Shown: positions 24,112 through 35,616 of the stretch, piece by piece
Numbering within the stretch: the stretch's first letter is position 1
Layout of the letters: every line of letters starts with the position of its first letter
Assembly (NCBI RefSeq): GCF_002575655.3
Contig: NC_053037.3
Coordinates: 317,963,294-318,027,293 of the forward strand
DNA from: Aegilops tauschii subsp. strangulata
Taxonomy: Eukaryota; Streptophyta; Magnoliopsida; Poales; Poaceae
Direction: 5' to 3'
Length of the DNA stretch: 64,000 nt
Position numbers and translations under genes: made by a program
The notes under the pieces: generated by a model
Told to the model about the DNA's origin: nothing
The model's input: the letters and a program-made list of their open reading frames with translations, nothing else
Databases searched by the model: none

Positions 24112-26863
24112 AGCATCCCCAAGCTTAATTCCTGCTCGTCCTCGAGTAGGTAAATGATAAAAACAGAATTTTTGATGCGGAGTGCTACTTGGCATAATTT
24201 CAATGTAATTCTTCTTAATTGTGGTATGAATATTCAGATCCGAAAGATTGAAGACAAAAGTTCATATTGACATAAAAATAATAATACTTCAAGCATACTA
24301 ACTAAGCAATTATGTCTTCTCAAAATAACATGGCCAAGAAAGTTATCCCTACAAAATCATATAGTCTGGCTATGCTCTATCTTCACCACACAAAATATTT
24401 AAATCATGCACAACCCCGATGACAAGCCAAGCAATTGTTTCATACTTTTGACATTCTCAAACTTTTTCAATCTTCACGCAATACATGAGCGTGAGCCATG
24501 GACATAACACTATATGTGGAATAGAATGGTGGTTATGGAGAAGACAAAAAAGGAGAAGATAGTCTCATATCAATGTGAGTGAGTAGGGATTGCCATGCAA
24601 TGGATGCACTAGAGCTATAAGTATATGAAAGCTCAACAAAAGAAACTAAGTGGGTGTGCATCCAACTCGCTTGCTCACGAAGACTTAGGGCATTTTTGAG
24701 GAAGCCCATCATTGGAATATACAAGCCAAGTTCTATAATGAAAAATTCCCACTAGTATATGAAAGTGATATCATAGGAGACTCTCTATCATGAAGATCAT
24801 GGTGCTACTTTGAAGCACAAGTGTGGTAAAAGGATAGTAACATTGTCCCTTCTCTCTTTTTCTCTCATCATTTTTTTGGGCCTTTTCTTTTTTTATGGCC
24901 TCTTTTTTTTCGTCCGGAGTCTCATCCCGACTTGGGGGGGAATCATAGTCTCCATCATCCTTTCCCCACTTGGGACAATGCTCTAAAAATGATGATCATC
25001 ACACTTTTATTTTCTTACAACTCAACAATTACAACTCGATACTTAGAACAAAATATGACTCTATATGAATGCCTCCGGCGGTGTACCGGGATATGCAATG
25101 AATCAAGAGTGACATGTATGAAAGAATTATGAACGGTGGCTCTGCCACAAATACAATGTCAACTACATGATCATGCAAAGCAATATGACAATGATGGAGC
25201 ATGTCATAGTAAACGGAACGGTGGTATGTTGCATGGCAATATATCTCGGAATGGCTATGGAAATGCCATGATAGGTAGGTATGGTGGCTGTTTTGAGGAA
25301 GGTATATGGTGGGTGTATGATACCGGCGAAAAGTGCGCGGTATTAGAGATGCTAGCAATGGTGGAAGGAAGAAAAGTGCGTATAATCCATGGACTCAACA
25401 TTAGTCATAAAGAACTCATATACTTATTGCAAAAATCTACAATTATCAAAGCAAATTATTACGCGCATGCTCCTAGAGGGATAGATTGGTAGGAAAAGAC
25501 CATCGCTCGTCCCCGACCGCCACTCATAAGGAAGACAATCAATAAATAAATCATGCTCCGACTTCATCACATAACGGTTCACCATACGTGCATGCTACGG
25601 GAATCACAAACTTTAACACAAGTATTTCTCAAATTCACAACTACTCAACTAGCATAACTCTAATATCACCATCTTCATATCTCAAAACAATTATCAAGCA
25701 TCAAACTTCTCATAGTATTCAACACACTCACAAGAAAGTTTTTACTATTTCTTGTATGCCTAGCATATTAGGATTATTTAAGCAAATTACCATGCTATTT
25801 AAGACTCTCAAAATAATCTAAGTGAAGCATGAGAGATCAATAGTTTCTATAAAACAAATCCACCACCATGCTCTAAAAGATATAAGTGAAGTACTAGAGC
25901 AAAAACTATATAACTCAAAAGATATAAGTGAAGCACATAGAGTATTCTAATAATTTCCGAATCATGTGTGTCTCTCTCAAAAGGTGTGTACAGCAAGGAT
26001 GATTGTGGTAAACTAAAAAGTAAAGACTCAAATCATACAAGACGTTCCAAGCAAAACACATATCATGTGGTGAATAAAAATATAGCTCCAAGTAAAGTTA
26101 CCGATGGAAGTAGACGAAAGAGGGGATGCCTTCCGGGGAATCCCCAAGCTTTGGATTTTTGGTGTCCTTAGATTATCTTGGGGGTGCCATGGGCATCCCC
26201 AAGCTTAGGCTCTTGCCACTCCTTGTTCCATAATCCATCAAATCTTTCACCCAAAACCTGAAAACTTCACAACACAAAACTCAACAGAAAATCTCGTGAG
26301 CTCCGTTAGCGAAAGAAAACAAAAGACCACTTCAAGTTACTGTAATGAACTCATTCTTTATTTATATTGGTGTTAAACCTACTGTATTCCAACTTATCTA
26401 TGGTTTATAAACTCTTTTACTAGCCATAGATTCATCAAAATAAGCAAACAACACACGAAAAACAGAATCTGTCAAAAACAGAACAGTCTGTAGTAATCTG
26501 TAACTAACGCAAACTTCTGGAACTCCAAAAAATCAGCCAAAATAGGACGACCTAGAAAATTTGTTTATTGATCAGCAGTAATTGGAATCAATATTTTATC
26601 ACGTTCTGGTGATTTTAAACAATTGTTTTCGTGAACAGAAAGTTTCTGGAAATTACAGCAAGATCAAATAACTATCATCCAAGAAGATACTATAGGTTTA
26701 ACTTGGAACAAACACTAATTAAAACATAAAAACACATCTAACCAGAGGCTAGATCAAATATTTATTCCTAAACAGAAGCAAAAAGCAAAAAAACTAAAAA
26801 TAAAATTAGGTTGCCTCCCAACAAGCGCTAACGTTTAACGCCCCTAGCTAGGCATTGATAATT
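24112..26863 (-). mobile_element. Element D internal domain, non-coding 3' part
   Basis: 2.75 kb of AT-rich sequence between the 422-codon ORF and the 3' LTR, with no domain in any frame. Its homologue in element E is 60748-63560. It contains three copies of a 15-base polypurine-like motif (minus-strand TAAGCTTGGGGATGC at 24113-24127 and 26193-26207, and a weaker copy 26139-26152). It also holds loosely repeated units around the string ATAAGTGAAG (about 25818-25945). The plus-strand ORF at 25136-25492 is not convincing as a gene. Confidence 0.75.
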
Positions 26864-28132
26864 TTAATGATGCTTACATGAAGACAAGAATTGAAGCACA
26901 AAAATAGCATCATATAGCATGTGAAAAATACATCTAAGTCTAACATAGTTCCTATGCATAGGCATCTTATAGGCAAACAAATTATCATAGCAAGCAAAAA
27001 CTAGCATATGCAAGGAAGCGGAAAGAAACAATAGCAATCTCAACATAACGAGAGGTAATTTAGTAACATGAAAATTTCTACAACCACATTTCCCTCTCTC
27101 ATAATAGTTACATGTAGGATCATAAGCAAATTCAACAAAATAGCTATCACATGGAATATTTTCAACACGATCCACATGCATGCAAAGTTGACACTCTTCC
27201 AAAATAGTGGGATTAACATTAACTAAAATCATGACCTCTCCAAACCCACTTTCAATAATATTGCAAACACTATTATCAATCTCATATTCATCATGGGGCT
27301 TATAAGAAGAATCACCCCAATCATGATCATTGCAACAAGTAGTAGACATAGCAAAACTAGCATCCCCAAGCTTAGGGTTTTGCATATTATTAGCACAATT
27401 GACATCAAGAGAATTTATAGTAAAATCATTGCAATCATGCTTTTTATCGAAGGAACTATCAAGTATGGGTGCAATAGCAACGATCTCATGTTTAACATAA
27501 GGAACTATAGCAAATTCATCTTCATAAATATTGGCATCATGGCCACAAGAATAGCAAGCATCATGTTCATCAAGGGATATTTCAATCAAATCATCGGAAT
27601 CATCATTATCTATAGATTCATGCATGTCATTATTTTCTTCCAAAGCAACAGTCATTCTCTCAATAAATTCTTTGACATAGACATTATGAGCATAGTTTTC
27701 ATAGCAATATTTAAGTATGTCAAAAAAATTAGATTCATAGAGAGTAATATCATACTTTTCAATCAAAGAAGCAACTTCATAAGCACCCTTAAAAGCAACA
27801 AATTCTTCAATTTGTTCGATATCGTAGTAACTATAAACACCCTTTGCATAAGAAGATAAGATTTCGTTTTCATTAAACTCACATAGGTAGGGAAGGTGTT
27901 TTTTAGGGTTCTTAGAGCAACAAGTAATATCACAAATTTCACAAAGATTCCAAGCATAACACAGCAATTTGTTTATTTGATTCCATAAGAGTTTCCCTTT
28001 TTCAGACAAACGGTGACGCACAAAATGAGCATGCTCATCTAAAGATTTCCCATCAACTAGGCTAGTTGGGGTTTCAGCACGAGCGCATAAGGATCGAAGA
28101 TGATCCAAGTAGAACACTTTAAGTGGATCCAT
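26864..28132 (-). CDS. Element D ORF: 422-aa Cys-rich protein with hydrophobic C terminus, unknown function
   Basis: The only long intact ORF of D, in sense orientation, starting 201 bases downstream of the primer site where gag would normally begin (MDPLKVFYLDHLRSLCARAE...). Residues 1-75 are charged and helical. Residues 180-330 are acidic and rich in Cys, His and Asn (YSCGHD, STTCCNDHDWGD, CMHVD, GKCGCRN), but no regular CX2CX4HX4C knuckle is present. Two hydrophobic segments (about 359-380 and 402-418) flank a basic PMHRNYVRLRC motif. I recognise no capsid, protease or reverse transcriptase domain. The C-terminal part is conserved in element E. It may be a diverged gag substitute or a membrane-associated accessory protein; neither is shown. 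Confidence 0.7.
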   Translation of the reverse strand: MDPLKVFYLDHLRSLCARAETPTSLVDGKSLDEHAHFVRHRLSEKGKLLWNQINKLLCYAWNLCEICDITCCSKNPKKHLPYLCEFNENEILSSYAKGVYSYYDIEQIEEFVAFKGAYEVASLIEKYDITLYESNFFDILKYCYENYAHNVYVKEFIERMTVALEENNDMHESIDNDDSDDLIEISLDEHDACYSCGHDANIYEDEFAIVPYVKHEIVAIAPILDSSFDKKHDCNDFTINSLDVNCANNMQNPKLGDASFAMSTTCCNDHDWGDSSYKPHDEYEIDNSVCNIIESGFGEVMILVNVNPTILEECQLCMHVDRVENIPCDSYFVEFAYDPTCNYYERGKCGCRNFHVTKLPLVMLRLLLFLSASLHMLVFACYDNLFAYKMPMHRNYVRLRCIFHMLYDAIFVLQFLSSCKHH

Positions 28133-28333
28133 AATAGATTTTTAGCAAGCAAAGATGCAAGCAAATAGAAGGCACGTGGAAACACAAACAAAAAGGCATA
28201 CGGGAAGAAGGCGAATAAAATGGAAAGGGTGAAGTGGGGGGGGGGGGGAAACAAGAGGCAAATGGCGAATAATGTAATGCGGGAGATAAGGGTTTGTGAC
28301 GGGTACTTGGTATGTTGACTTTTGCGTAGACCT

Positions 28334-28350
28334 CCCCGGCAACGGCGCCA
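28334..28350 (-). other. Primer binding site of element D (tRNA-Asp type)
   Basis: Read on the minus strand, TGGCGCCGTTGCCGGGG lies 11 bases inside the 5' LTR. It is complementary to the 3' end of plant tRNA-Asp(GUC), whose acceptor end is CCCCGGCAACGGCGCCA. It sets the minus orientation. Confidence 0.92.
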
Positions 28351-28361
28351 GAAATCCTTCT

Positions 28362-29927
28362 TGCTACCTCTTGAGCACCGCGTTGGTTTTCCCTTGAAGA
28401 GGAAAGGGTGATGCAACAAAGTAGCGTAAGTATTTCCCTCAGTTTTTTAGAACCAAGGTATCAATCCAGTAGGAGGCTACGCGCGAGTCCCTCGCACCTA
28501 CACAAAACAAATAAATCCTCGCAACCAACGTGATAAGGGGTTGTCAATCCCTACACGGTCACTTACGAGAGTGAGATCTGATAGATATGATAGGATAATA
28601 TTTTTGGTATTTTTGTGATAAAGATGCTAAGTAAAATAAAAGCAAAGTAAAAAGCAACGGAAATAACTAACTGTTGGAAGATTAATATGATGAAGATAGA
28701 CCCGGGGGCCATAGATATCACTAGTGGCTTCTCTCAAGAGCATAAGTATTTTACTGTGGGTGAACAAATTACTGTTGAGCAATTGACAGAATTGAGCATA
28801 GTTATGAGAATATCTAGGTATGATCATGTATATAGGCATCACGTCTGAGACAAGTAGACCGACTCCTGCCTGCATCTACTACTATTACTCCACACATCGA
28901 CCGCTATCCAGCATGCATCTAGAGTATTAAGTTCATAAGAACAGAGTAACGCCTTAAGCAAGATGACATGATGTAGAGAGATAAATTCATGCAATATGAT
29001 AAAAAAAACCATCTTGTTATCCTCGATGGCAACAATACAATACGTGCCTTGCTGCCCCTACTCTCACTGGGAAATGACACCGCAAGATTGAACCCAAAGG
29101 TAAGCACTTCTCCCATTGCAAGAAAGATCAATCTAGTAGGCCAAACCAAACTGATAATTCAAAGAGACTTGCAAAGATAACCAATCATACATAAAAGAAT
29201 TCAGAAGATTCAAATATTGTTCATAGATAAACTTGATCATAAACCCACAATTCATCGGTCTCAACAAACACACCGCAAAAGAAGATTACATCGAATAGAT
29301 CTCCACGAGAGAGGGGGAGAACATTGTATTGAGATCCAAAAAGAGAGAAGAAGCCATCTAGCTACTAACTATGGACCCGAAGGTCTGAGGTAAACTACTC
29401 ACACTTCATCGAAGAGGCCATGGTGTTGATGTAGAAGCCCTCCGTGATCGATGCCCCCTCTGGCGGAGCTTCGGAACAGGCCCCAAGATGGGATCTCGTG
29501 GGTACAGAAGGTTGCGGCGGTGGAATTAGGTTTTTGGCTCCGTATCTGATCGTTTGGGGGGTACGTAGGTATATATAGGAGGAGGAAGTACGTCGGTGGA
29601 GCAACAGGGGGCCCACGAGGGTGGAGGGCGCGCCCCCTACCTCGTGGCTTCCCTGTTGGTTGCTTGACATAGGGTCCAAGTCTCCTGGATCATGTTCGTT
29701 CCAAAAATCACATTCCCGAAGGTTTCATTCCGTTTGGACTCCGTTTGATATTCTTTTTCTGCGAAACTCTGAAATAGGCAAAAACAGCAATTCTGGGCTG
29801 GGCCTCCGGTTAATAGGTTAGTCCCAAAAATAATATAAAAGTGAATAATAAAGCCCAATAGTGTCCAAAACAGAAGATAATATAGCATGGAGCAATAAAA
29901 AATTATAGATACGTTGGAGACGTATCA
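28362..29927 (-). repeat. Element D, 5' LTR (right copy, 1566 bp)
   Basis: Starts TGCTACCTCTTGAGCA on the plus strand and ends GAGACGTATCA. It retains the 163 bp (28687-28849) lost from the other copy and thus probably shows the ancestral LTR structure. Bases 29928-29932 (gcctc) are the duplicated target. Confidence 0.9.
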
Positions 29928-30285
29928 GCCTCCACCAGCCAAATATGCATGTAGTGATAGCCATTATTCAGCATTGCTCTATAGTGTGAAATTGCCAGTA
30001 CATTCAATGTACTGACCCTTTGTGGCTGCAACTTCTCATGTTGGAGGAATCTTACGACGAGTAAGTGATACGTTAGGATTTCTACACTCAACTTTGTCGT
30101 TGGTGTTGGTGGGAATCCACAACCTTGTTGTTACGTCCGCTATTTGGATTGAGGTAATAGTATTTACATTACTTCATAATGTGATTTACCTCTGTTATAA
30201 ATCCTCGAGTACTGTGTGTCAGCATACCGATCCAGGGATGACACTTAAGCACAGAGACTTGATCCATTCGGGTCAGGTCGCTACA
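29928..30285 (+). repeat. Element C, 3' LTR, part 2
   Basis: Continues the LTR of C after element D and matches 3691-4053, including the palindrome AGTACATTCAATGTACT (29997-30013) and the end GGTCGCTACA. It is followed by ggcca (30286-30290), the second copy of the target duplication of C. Confidence 0.92.
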
Positions 30286-32120
30286 GGCCATGGCGGCAAT
30301 GGTGGTCGTGGAGAGCTCCAGAGGCTCGGGGAAAGAGTCTGGGGGGGGGGGGGGGTAGAGGAGTGAGGCAGGGGTGATGGTGAGCTCAGGAGCGATTGGG
30401 GACGACTATATATAGCCGGACGGGGGAGGCCGTGTCCAGATGCCGCCGCTCGAGCTCGGCCAAAGCTCTGTCGAGGCTCAGCGAGCACGGGCGGGCACGG
30501 GAACACGACGAGGAGGAGCGGACGAAGGTCATGGAGCAGCAGGAGCCAAGGGGGAGCAGAGGAAGAAGAGACGAGCGCCATTAATGCCTTGTTGGCAACT
30601 GTTGAACCGTGGGCGCACGGTGGCGAGCGTCGGTGAGGAAGCTTATGGAGGGGGAGAGGGGTCCAGGGGAACGATGACGACGAGATGAACACGCTGGACA
30701 TGCTCACGCGCGCGAAGACGACGAGTGGGAGAGGTGCCGAAGCACAAACGACGCCCTGGACGCGGCCACTGCGCATAGAGCGCGTGCACAGGCACGCCAT
30801 CGTCGTAGTCACCACGTGAACCGGGCAATTCAATGCTCTCTGGCACATAAAATGTTGTCTAGATGATAGTCCTTCCAATGTAGATCATAAATGAGTCTAT
30901 GGCTTGGTCTGGGGTTCTGTAGTTAAGTTGGAACTAAGCTCTGAAGTTTGCTGCATCAAACTTGGCAGAGCACTGCTGATCAACAGGAAAGGGATTGGAG
31001 CCAGTGGTGTTGTCTGGGATGATTAGATACAGAAGGACTATGATCCTGGAGGTTTTGAGGATAAATGGACCAAGGCTTAATATAGTTGCTTTGCAACTAA
31101 CCAAAATGGTCCAAAAAATGGATCAAGATGATGCACTCAAATGGTGTGGCCACTTGGGCTGAAATTGGGTATAGCATGATGATTTGGTCAGAAGAATATG
31201 CTGTAAAAATTTCATACCAAATGGGCAAGCCAAAGTGGTACTTGTTTCACAAACATCCTCACTGACCAGAAACTTGGAATAATTTTGGAGAAAAATTGGC
31301 TTGATGAAATGGTCCCAAATTTGGTGGAGAGATGTGATTTGGGTAGGAGCATGATCTGGTAATTTCTCAGAATTAATGAAGCAGTATAAATTATACTTGC
31401 TTCACAACCTAAAAATATTAACAGAATCAAAGATTTGGTTCTGTGCTCACATAGATCAAGGGATGGAGCTGAAATTTGGAGGAGTGTAAAGATATGAGCA
31501 CATGAAGGAGTGTGCAAAATTTCAACTCATTTGGATAACCCTAGCTAGTACTTCCTTCACAATGCCTTCTGTCTGACATAAACTTTGAAAAATTGCTGAG
31601 GAAGATTAGCTAGGCAAATAAAGTTGAATTTTGGCATGAGGCAATGATTTGGACGAAATAGCATGCCCAAAAAGTTTGGGAGTCAACAAGGAAAGATAGG
31701 TGGCACTTCCTTCACAGAAAGCCACAGTGGACAGAAATGAAGAATAATTATTGGGGAATTATTCTTGGGCTAGGACAGGAAAGTTTGAGCATATTTGAGC
31801 AACATATGACCCAAAGAAATTATTAGAATTAATTGGGATTTTTGGGAGTGACAGAAATATAGGTTGCTTCACAACCTAGGGCAGACAGGGTTATTCCTTT
31901 AATAGAAAAAGGAATATTCCTGAGAAAAGAATTTTAGGGTTGGGCTAGAATGGAAATGACATGGTCTAGGGCTAGATTTGAGGATGATGAGTCACTTTGG
32001 AGAAGAAGAAATGATGATCTCCCAGGTTGCAAGGCCATAGAACCACTCCAAAAAGAAAAACAGAGCAAAACCCAAAAAAATCAAAAGAAAAAGAAAAGGG
32101 CCAAAAACCAGGCTGTTACA
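30286..32120 (-). repeat. Element A, 3' LTR, right part
   Basis: Matches 38221-40044. A TATA box (TATATATA 30407-30414) is placed about 100 bp from the gene-like ATG region on the minus strand. A G15 run at 30341-30355 is much longer than in the 5' LTR copy (five G near 38276). The remainder (30880-32110) is AT-rich without ORFs of note. The end GGCTGTTACA (32111-32120) is the LTR 5' terminus on the minus strand (TGTAACAGCC). Confidence 0.9.
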
Positions 32121-35100
32121 AACCCCCCCCTAAAGAAATCTCGTCCTCGAGATTTGGTTGCTCAGGGAACAAGTATGAATTGAGGACACCGTTTCCAACT
32201 CGGGTATCCATTTTCTTTATTTATTGTTCCCCCGAGAATTTCAGATGATCAACTTACCTTGCTCTGGGGTGGTTTGCTTCACCTTTCCCAAATTCTGACA
32301 GATTTTTGCTCATAAACCAAATCCTTTTGCTGACATTGATTCTCTCATATATGCGGGGATATCCAATGGATCTGAGCATAAGTTTTCCTTTTGTCATGAA
32401 AACCTTTTTACTTCTGCAATGGGGTTGCTCAAACAAATGCATGTCCTCCGGTTTGAATAAATGCTGAGAATCATGGCCATTTTCTGACTGAATCTGACTG
32501 CTCATAGGGGGTACTGATTTATCTTGATTTATCCCTTTGACTCGAGCATGGGGTATGTACCAAAGATTCGACGGCCTTCTGTTGTGAGTGATATAACGGG
32601 GTATCGATTTATAGCCGTGTCATACCTCAAATATTAACATCTTAGGGCTGTCCTGACAGGAGTGCTGGCGGGAAAAATACTTTTCATGACCTGTTGTCCA
32701 TGCACTTGGTTCCACCAGTGGATATAACTAGTCTGCGCTGATTGTTCAATTTTTTGTTTACCCATGTTGTCGGTATACCTAGATGTGGTAATAGGCCGTG
32801 AGATGCTTTAATACTGCCATTGAAGTCAAACTGCCGAGGTTGCAAACGAATCTTGGATCCGACAGAACATACTTGGATATTCCACACTAACTGTTTTTAA
32901 GCGGGTCAGCAGGATATGAAGTCCTTGTAGTACAGAGTAATGCTCTGAGGGTATGACTTTGTGGATCCATATGTAATTATGGCTTTCAACTGACTTGGGT
33001 ATCCAGACCCTGATGGTCGCGCAAAAATCATCATCATACCTTTGCTATCAGTCTCATCCTTTGACAGTCATGATTTTCTTTGTCAGGATACCTTACTGAA
33101 ATAACTTGGCCACACATGTCCTTGATTCTTCGTATGACCATGACTGTGGCTAGTGCAATATTTTTGGCATAATTCCTTGTGCTTGTTTTCTGACCTGGGT
33201 CCGCACATATACGACATATGATCGGGGCTTGTAGCTGTACAGAGCTCATTGTTGAGGCCAACCATGCAAAAGGGTGACAAGAGCTCATGAGATCTCCTTA
33301 TCGGTGCGGGAATATTGGCCTTGGTGGCCACTGTCAAGACCGTTGATTCAGTGATGTCTTATCCAGATCTTGTCGATCCTTGTATTACATAAGATGTGTA
33401 TCTCTGCTTATCTTCATTTGCATGGCTCATGAGGTTGTTGGATCCGTACCTTTCTTAGGTATATCTGCTTGATCATTGTCGTATCCCGTATGAGTGACTG
33501 ATCTGACAGGGGATACATGCTCACCATATGTATAAGAATCATATGCAACCGAATACTCGATTTTTGCGTCAAACATTTGTCTTGGCGGAGTGATAGTTCT
33601 GACAAAATCATTAGGAATTTGACCCTTGAATTGCACTGTCATATACTGCCTACTGACTGTGTCATATCTTGTAGAAATACTGAATACGACATGCGGTGTC
33701 GTACTGAAGAAGGCAAGGTATCGTGGGTTGAAAACTACCCGAGTCACTTGCATGTCCGGGGATACATTCTCACCATATATGTGGGAAGATATGTAGCCGA
33801 ACACTTGATTTCTGAAGAAGACCTATGCCTTGACTGATTTGTGCTTCTGACAAAATTATTGTGAATCTGATTCTTGAGATGTACTGCCACATACTGCCAA
33901 CTCACCGTATAATCTCCAAGGACGGTGCAATAGTGTGCTACTGACGCGGACTGAGTGACTTACGAGAGAAGCCATCCGAGTAGCTTGCTGAGCAAGACTC
34001 GTTAGCTTCTGCTCGAAGCTTTTGTCTGGGTAGCGTGCAGAAGAAGGCTTGATAGCTTACACACGAAGCTTGACCTGATTATTGTGCTGGAGAAGCATGG
34101 GTTCCATACTTGCGATGCTTCTCCTCGGGTTACTTGTTGAGGAAGATTCAGTTCCTTATGTCAGAAGCTTTCACTGGGGTATCTTGCTGCGGAGGGCTGG
34201 GTATCTTGGACCGGATTCTGGCCATATCGCACTGAGGGAAAATTTGAGGAGCCTCGCATCATAAGATTCTTCCGATAGTGGGTGGAGGAAGACTGAGTTT
34301 CTTATATCCAAAACTTCATACTGTGATATGCAGACTGAAAGCCATACTCACAGCCATAATATTCTGCGGCTCATTACTTGCAGGAGAATTTTTTTGACTG
34401 TCTTCCTTGATCATAGCACATTCTAACTTTCTTTCAGAGTAGAACATATTTCAAGCATCATTCCTTACTAAGCCAAAACTTGTATATGATCCATGCCTTT
34501 GTGTGTCAATATACCGTTGCTCTTGTACCTGACTTGTCTTCCTGCTGGTTGGATCATTACTGTTGTGAGGATTTTGTACGGACGCAAACTTGAGGCTGAT
34601 AATCAATCCAAGACACCATTGGTATTCTGAGCAGATAATAATGTAGTCGACTGGGTAGACCATAATGTTTAGCTGAGCTTCTTCCAAATATATTTGAAAT
34701 CTTCATTGCTTCTTCAAGTACGGTGTCGGTTGATGAGAGATTTCCATAAGGGGAAATAAGGTAACACCGAGGGCCCAAAAGAAAGAAGCAAAATAAAACA
34801 ACTCAACTAAACAAGAGCACACAAAACAATCAATTCACACACAAACAATGTCACATATTACTGCTAGTCACACAATATGCATGCCTACTTAAGCACACAA
34901 ATCTCGCGGGAACTCCGGGATTACGATCTAACTTGCTGTGACGGTGTGCACGAGGACGAATAAATGTGTGGAAGGATTGGTGTAAACAAGGCTACACCAA
35001 GTGCTAGCTAGCAAGGTAACATCCTTGACCAACTGGGAGGCGAGGACATACTTGATAACTATGTAGCGGGACACGAATGTCGCGGCCACATTATTATCAA

Positions 35101-35599
35101 GCGGACGGAAAAGATCCGTACTCGTCCAAGAAATAGGATAGCGGGAAAAACTGAGTCGGCTGACATTGCCCTTCTTATGATGACTGAGATCATTAAGGGT
35201 TGCCAACACGACAAGATAAAAAGGATGATCCGGGATAGAAGCATGTCTATCACCGAAATGATAGGCGGGGCTGATAGAAGGATATCGGTGTGATACCTGA
35301 GCACCATTTCTGCAAACAGTGTCGGGATCACTTGGCATCAGTCTGCTGGGACAGAAATGATGCCAAACACCGAAGAACAAGCAAGAAAAGAAACTGGAAG
35401 AAATGCAGGAGCTGAGTTGTAGTGGATCCGGACCGATGCCATCTACACTCACCAGATTAAACCGTTAGTAGCAAAATAATAAGGCTATATGCATGCTATG
35501 CAACAAACAAATGGAGCAACCAAATGCAACAAGCAAGACAGACTCTATACTAACGATTACTACCGCTCGCGTTGACTAGGGCGTCCTACAGCCAAACCT
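32121..35599 (-). mobile_element. Element A internal domain (LARD-like, non-coding)
   Basis: About 3.5 kb between 4.4 kb LTRs, proportions typical of LARDs. A polypurine tract (minus-strand run of about eight G, plus-strand 32121-32130) and the sequence CTCGAGGACGAGATTTC adjoin the 3' LTR. No pol or gag domain is visible. A sense ORF of 174 codons (35452-34928) starts about 150 bases after the primer site but has no recognisable domain and is not called. Bases about 33509-34330 contain degenerate direct repeats, including a roughly 150 bp unit at 33509 and 33757 (period 248). Confidence 0.85.
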
Positions 35600-35611
35600 G
35601 CTCTGATACCA
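35600..35611 (-). other. Primer binding site of element A (tRNA-iMet type)
   Basis: Plus-strand GCTCTGATACCA is the complement of TGGTATCAGAGC. It lies five bases from the 5' LTR (35617), proving that A reads on the minus strand. Confidence 0.93.
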
Positions 35612-35616
35612 AGCGT

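Larger units (their letters stand above)
22662..29927 (-). mobile_element. Element D: non-autonomous gypsy-like retrotransposon, complete, minus strand
   Basis: D is bounded by perfect duplication GCCTC (22657-22661 and 29928-29932). On its own strand it begins TGATACGTCTCC and ends TTGAGGTAGCA style; the outer terminal TG of the left copy has changed to TC. LTRs are 22662-24111 and 28362-29927 around a 4250 bp internal domain. The primer site matches tRNA-Asp. Gag-pol is absent; one 422-codon ORF is present. The TGATACGTCTCCAACGTATC terminus resembles abundant wheat gypsy families such as Fatima; that name is from memory and unverified. Confidence 0.92.
853..30285 (+). mobile_element. Element C: long-LTR gypsy-like retrotransposon, split by B and D
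   Basis: The element starts TGTAACATCCC and ends GTCGCTACA, and is flanked by a perfect 5 bp target duplication GGCCA (848-852 and 30286-30290). The order is LTR, a tRNA-iMet type primer site, a gag relic with zinc knuckles, a purine-rich tract, LTR. Without the nested elements B (6113-18361) and D (22662-29927) plus their duplications, C is about 9.9 kb, with LTRs near 3.2 kb and an internal domain near 3.6 kb. No protease, reverse transcriptase, RNase H or integrase coding is visible, so it is a non-autonomous or decayed gypsy-superfamily member. It sits inside the 3' LTR of element A. Confidence 0.93.

Noticed and set aside
25818..25945. CRISPR-like or satellite array
   Set aside because: The ATAAGTGAAG repeats are few, unevenly spaced and diverged; plant chromosomal context.
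30273..30878. 201-codon ORF in the A LTR
   Set aside because: Its end depends on the C15 run and on sequence beyond the junction with C; the other LTR breaks the frame.
34928..35452. 174-codon sense ORF in element A near the primer site
   Set aside because: Right place for gag, but no domain, no recognisable pattern, and only one copy in the window; kept as a note, not a gene.
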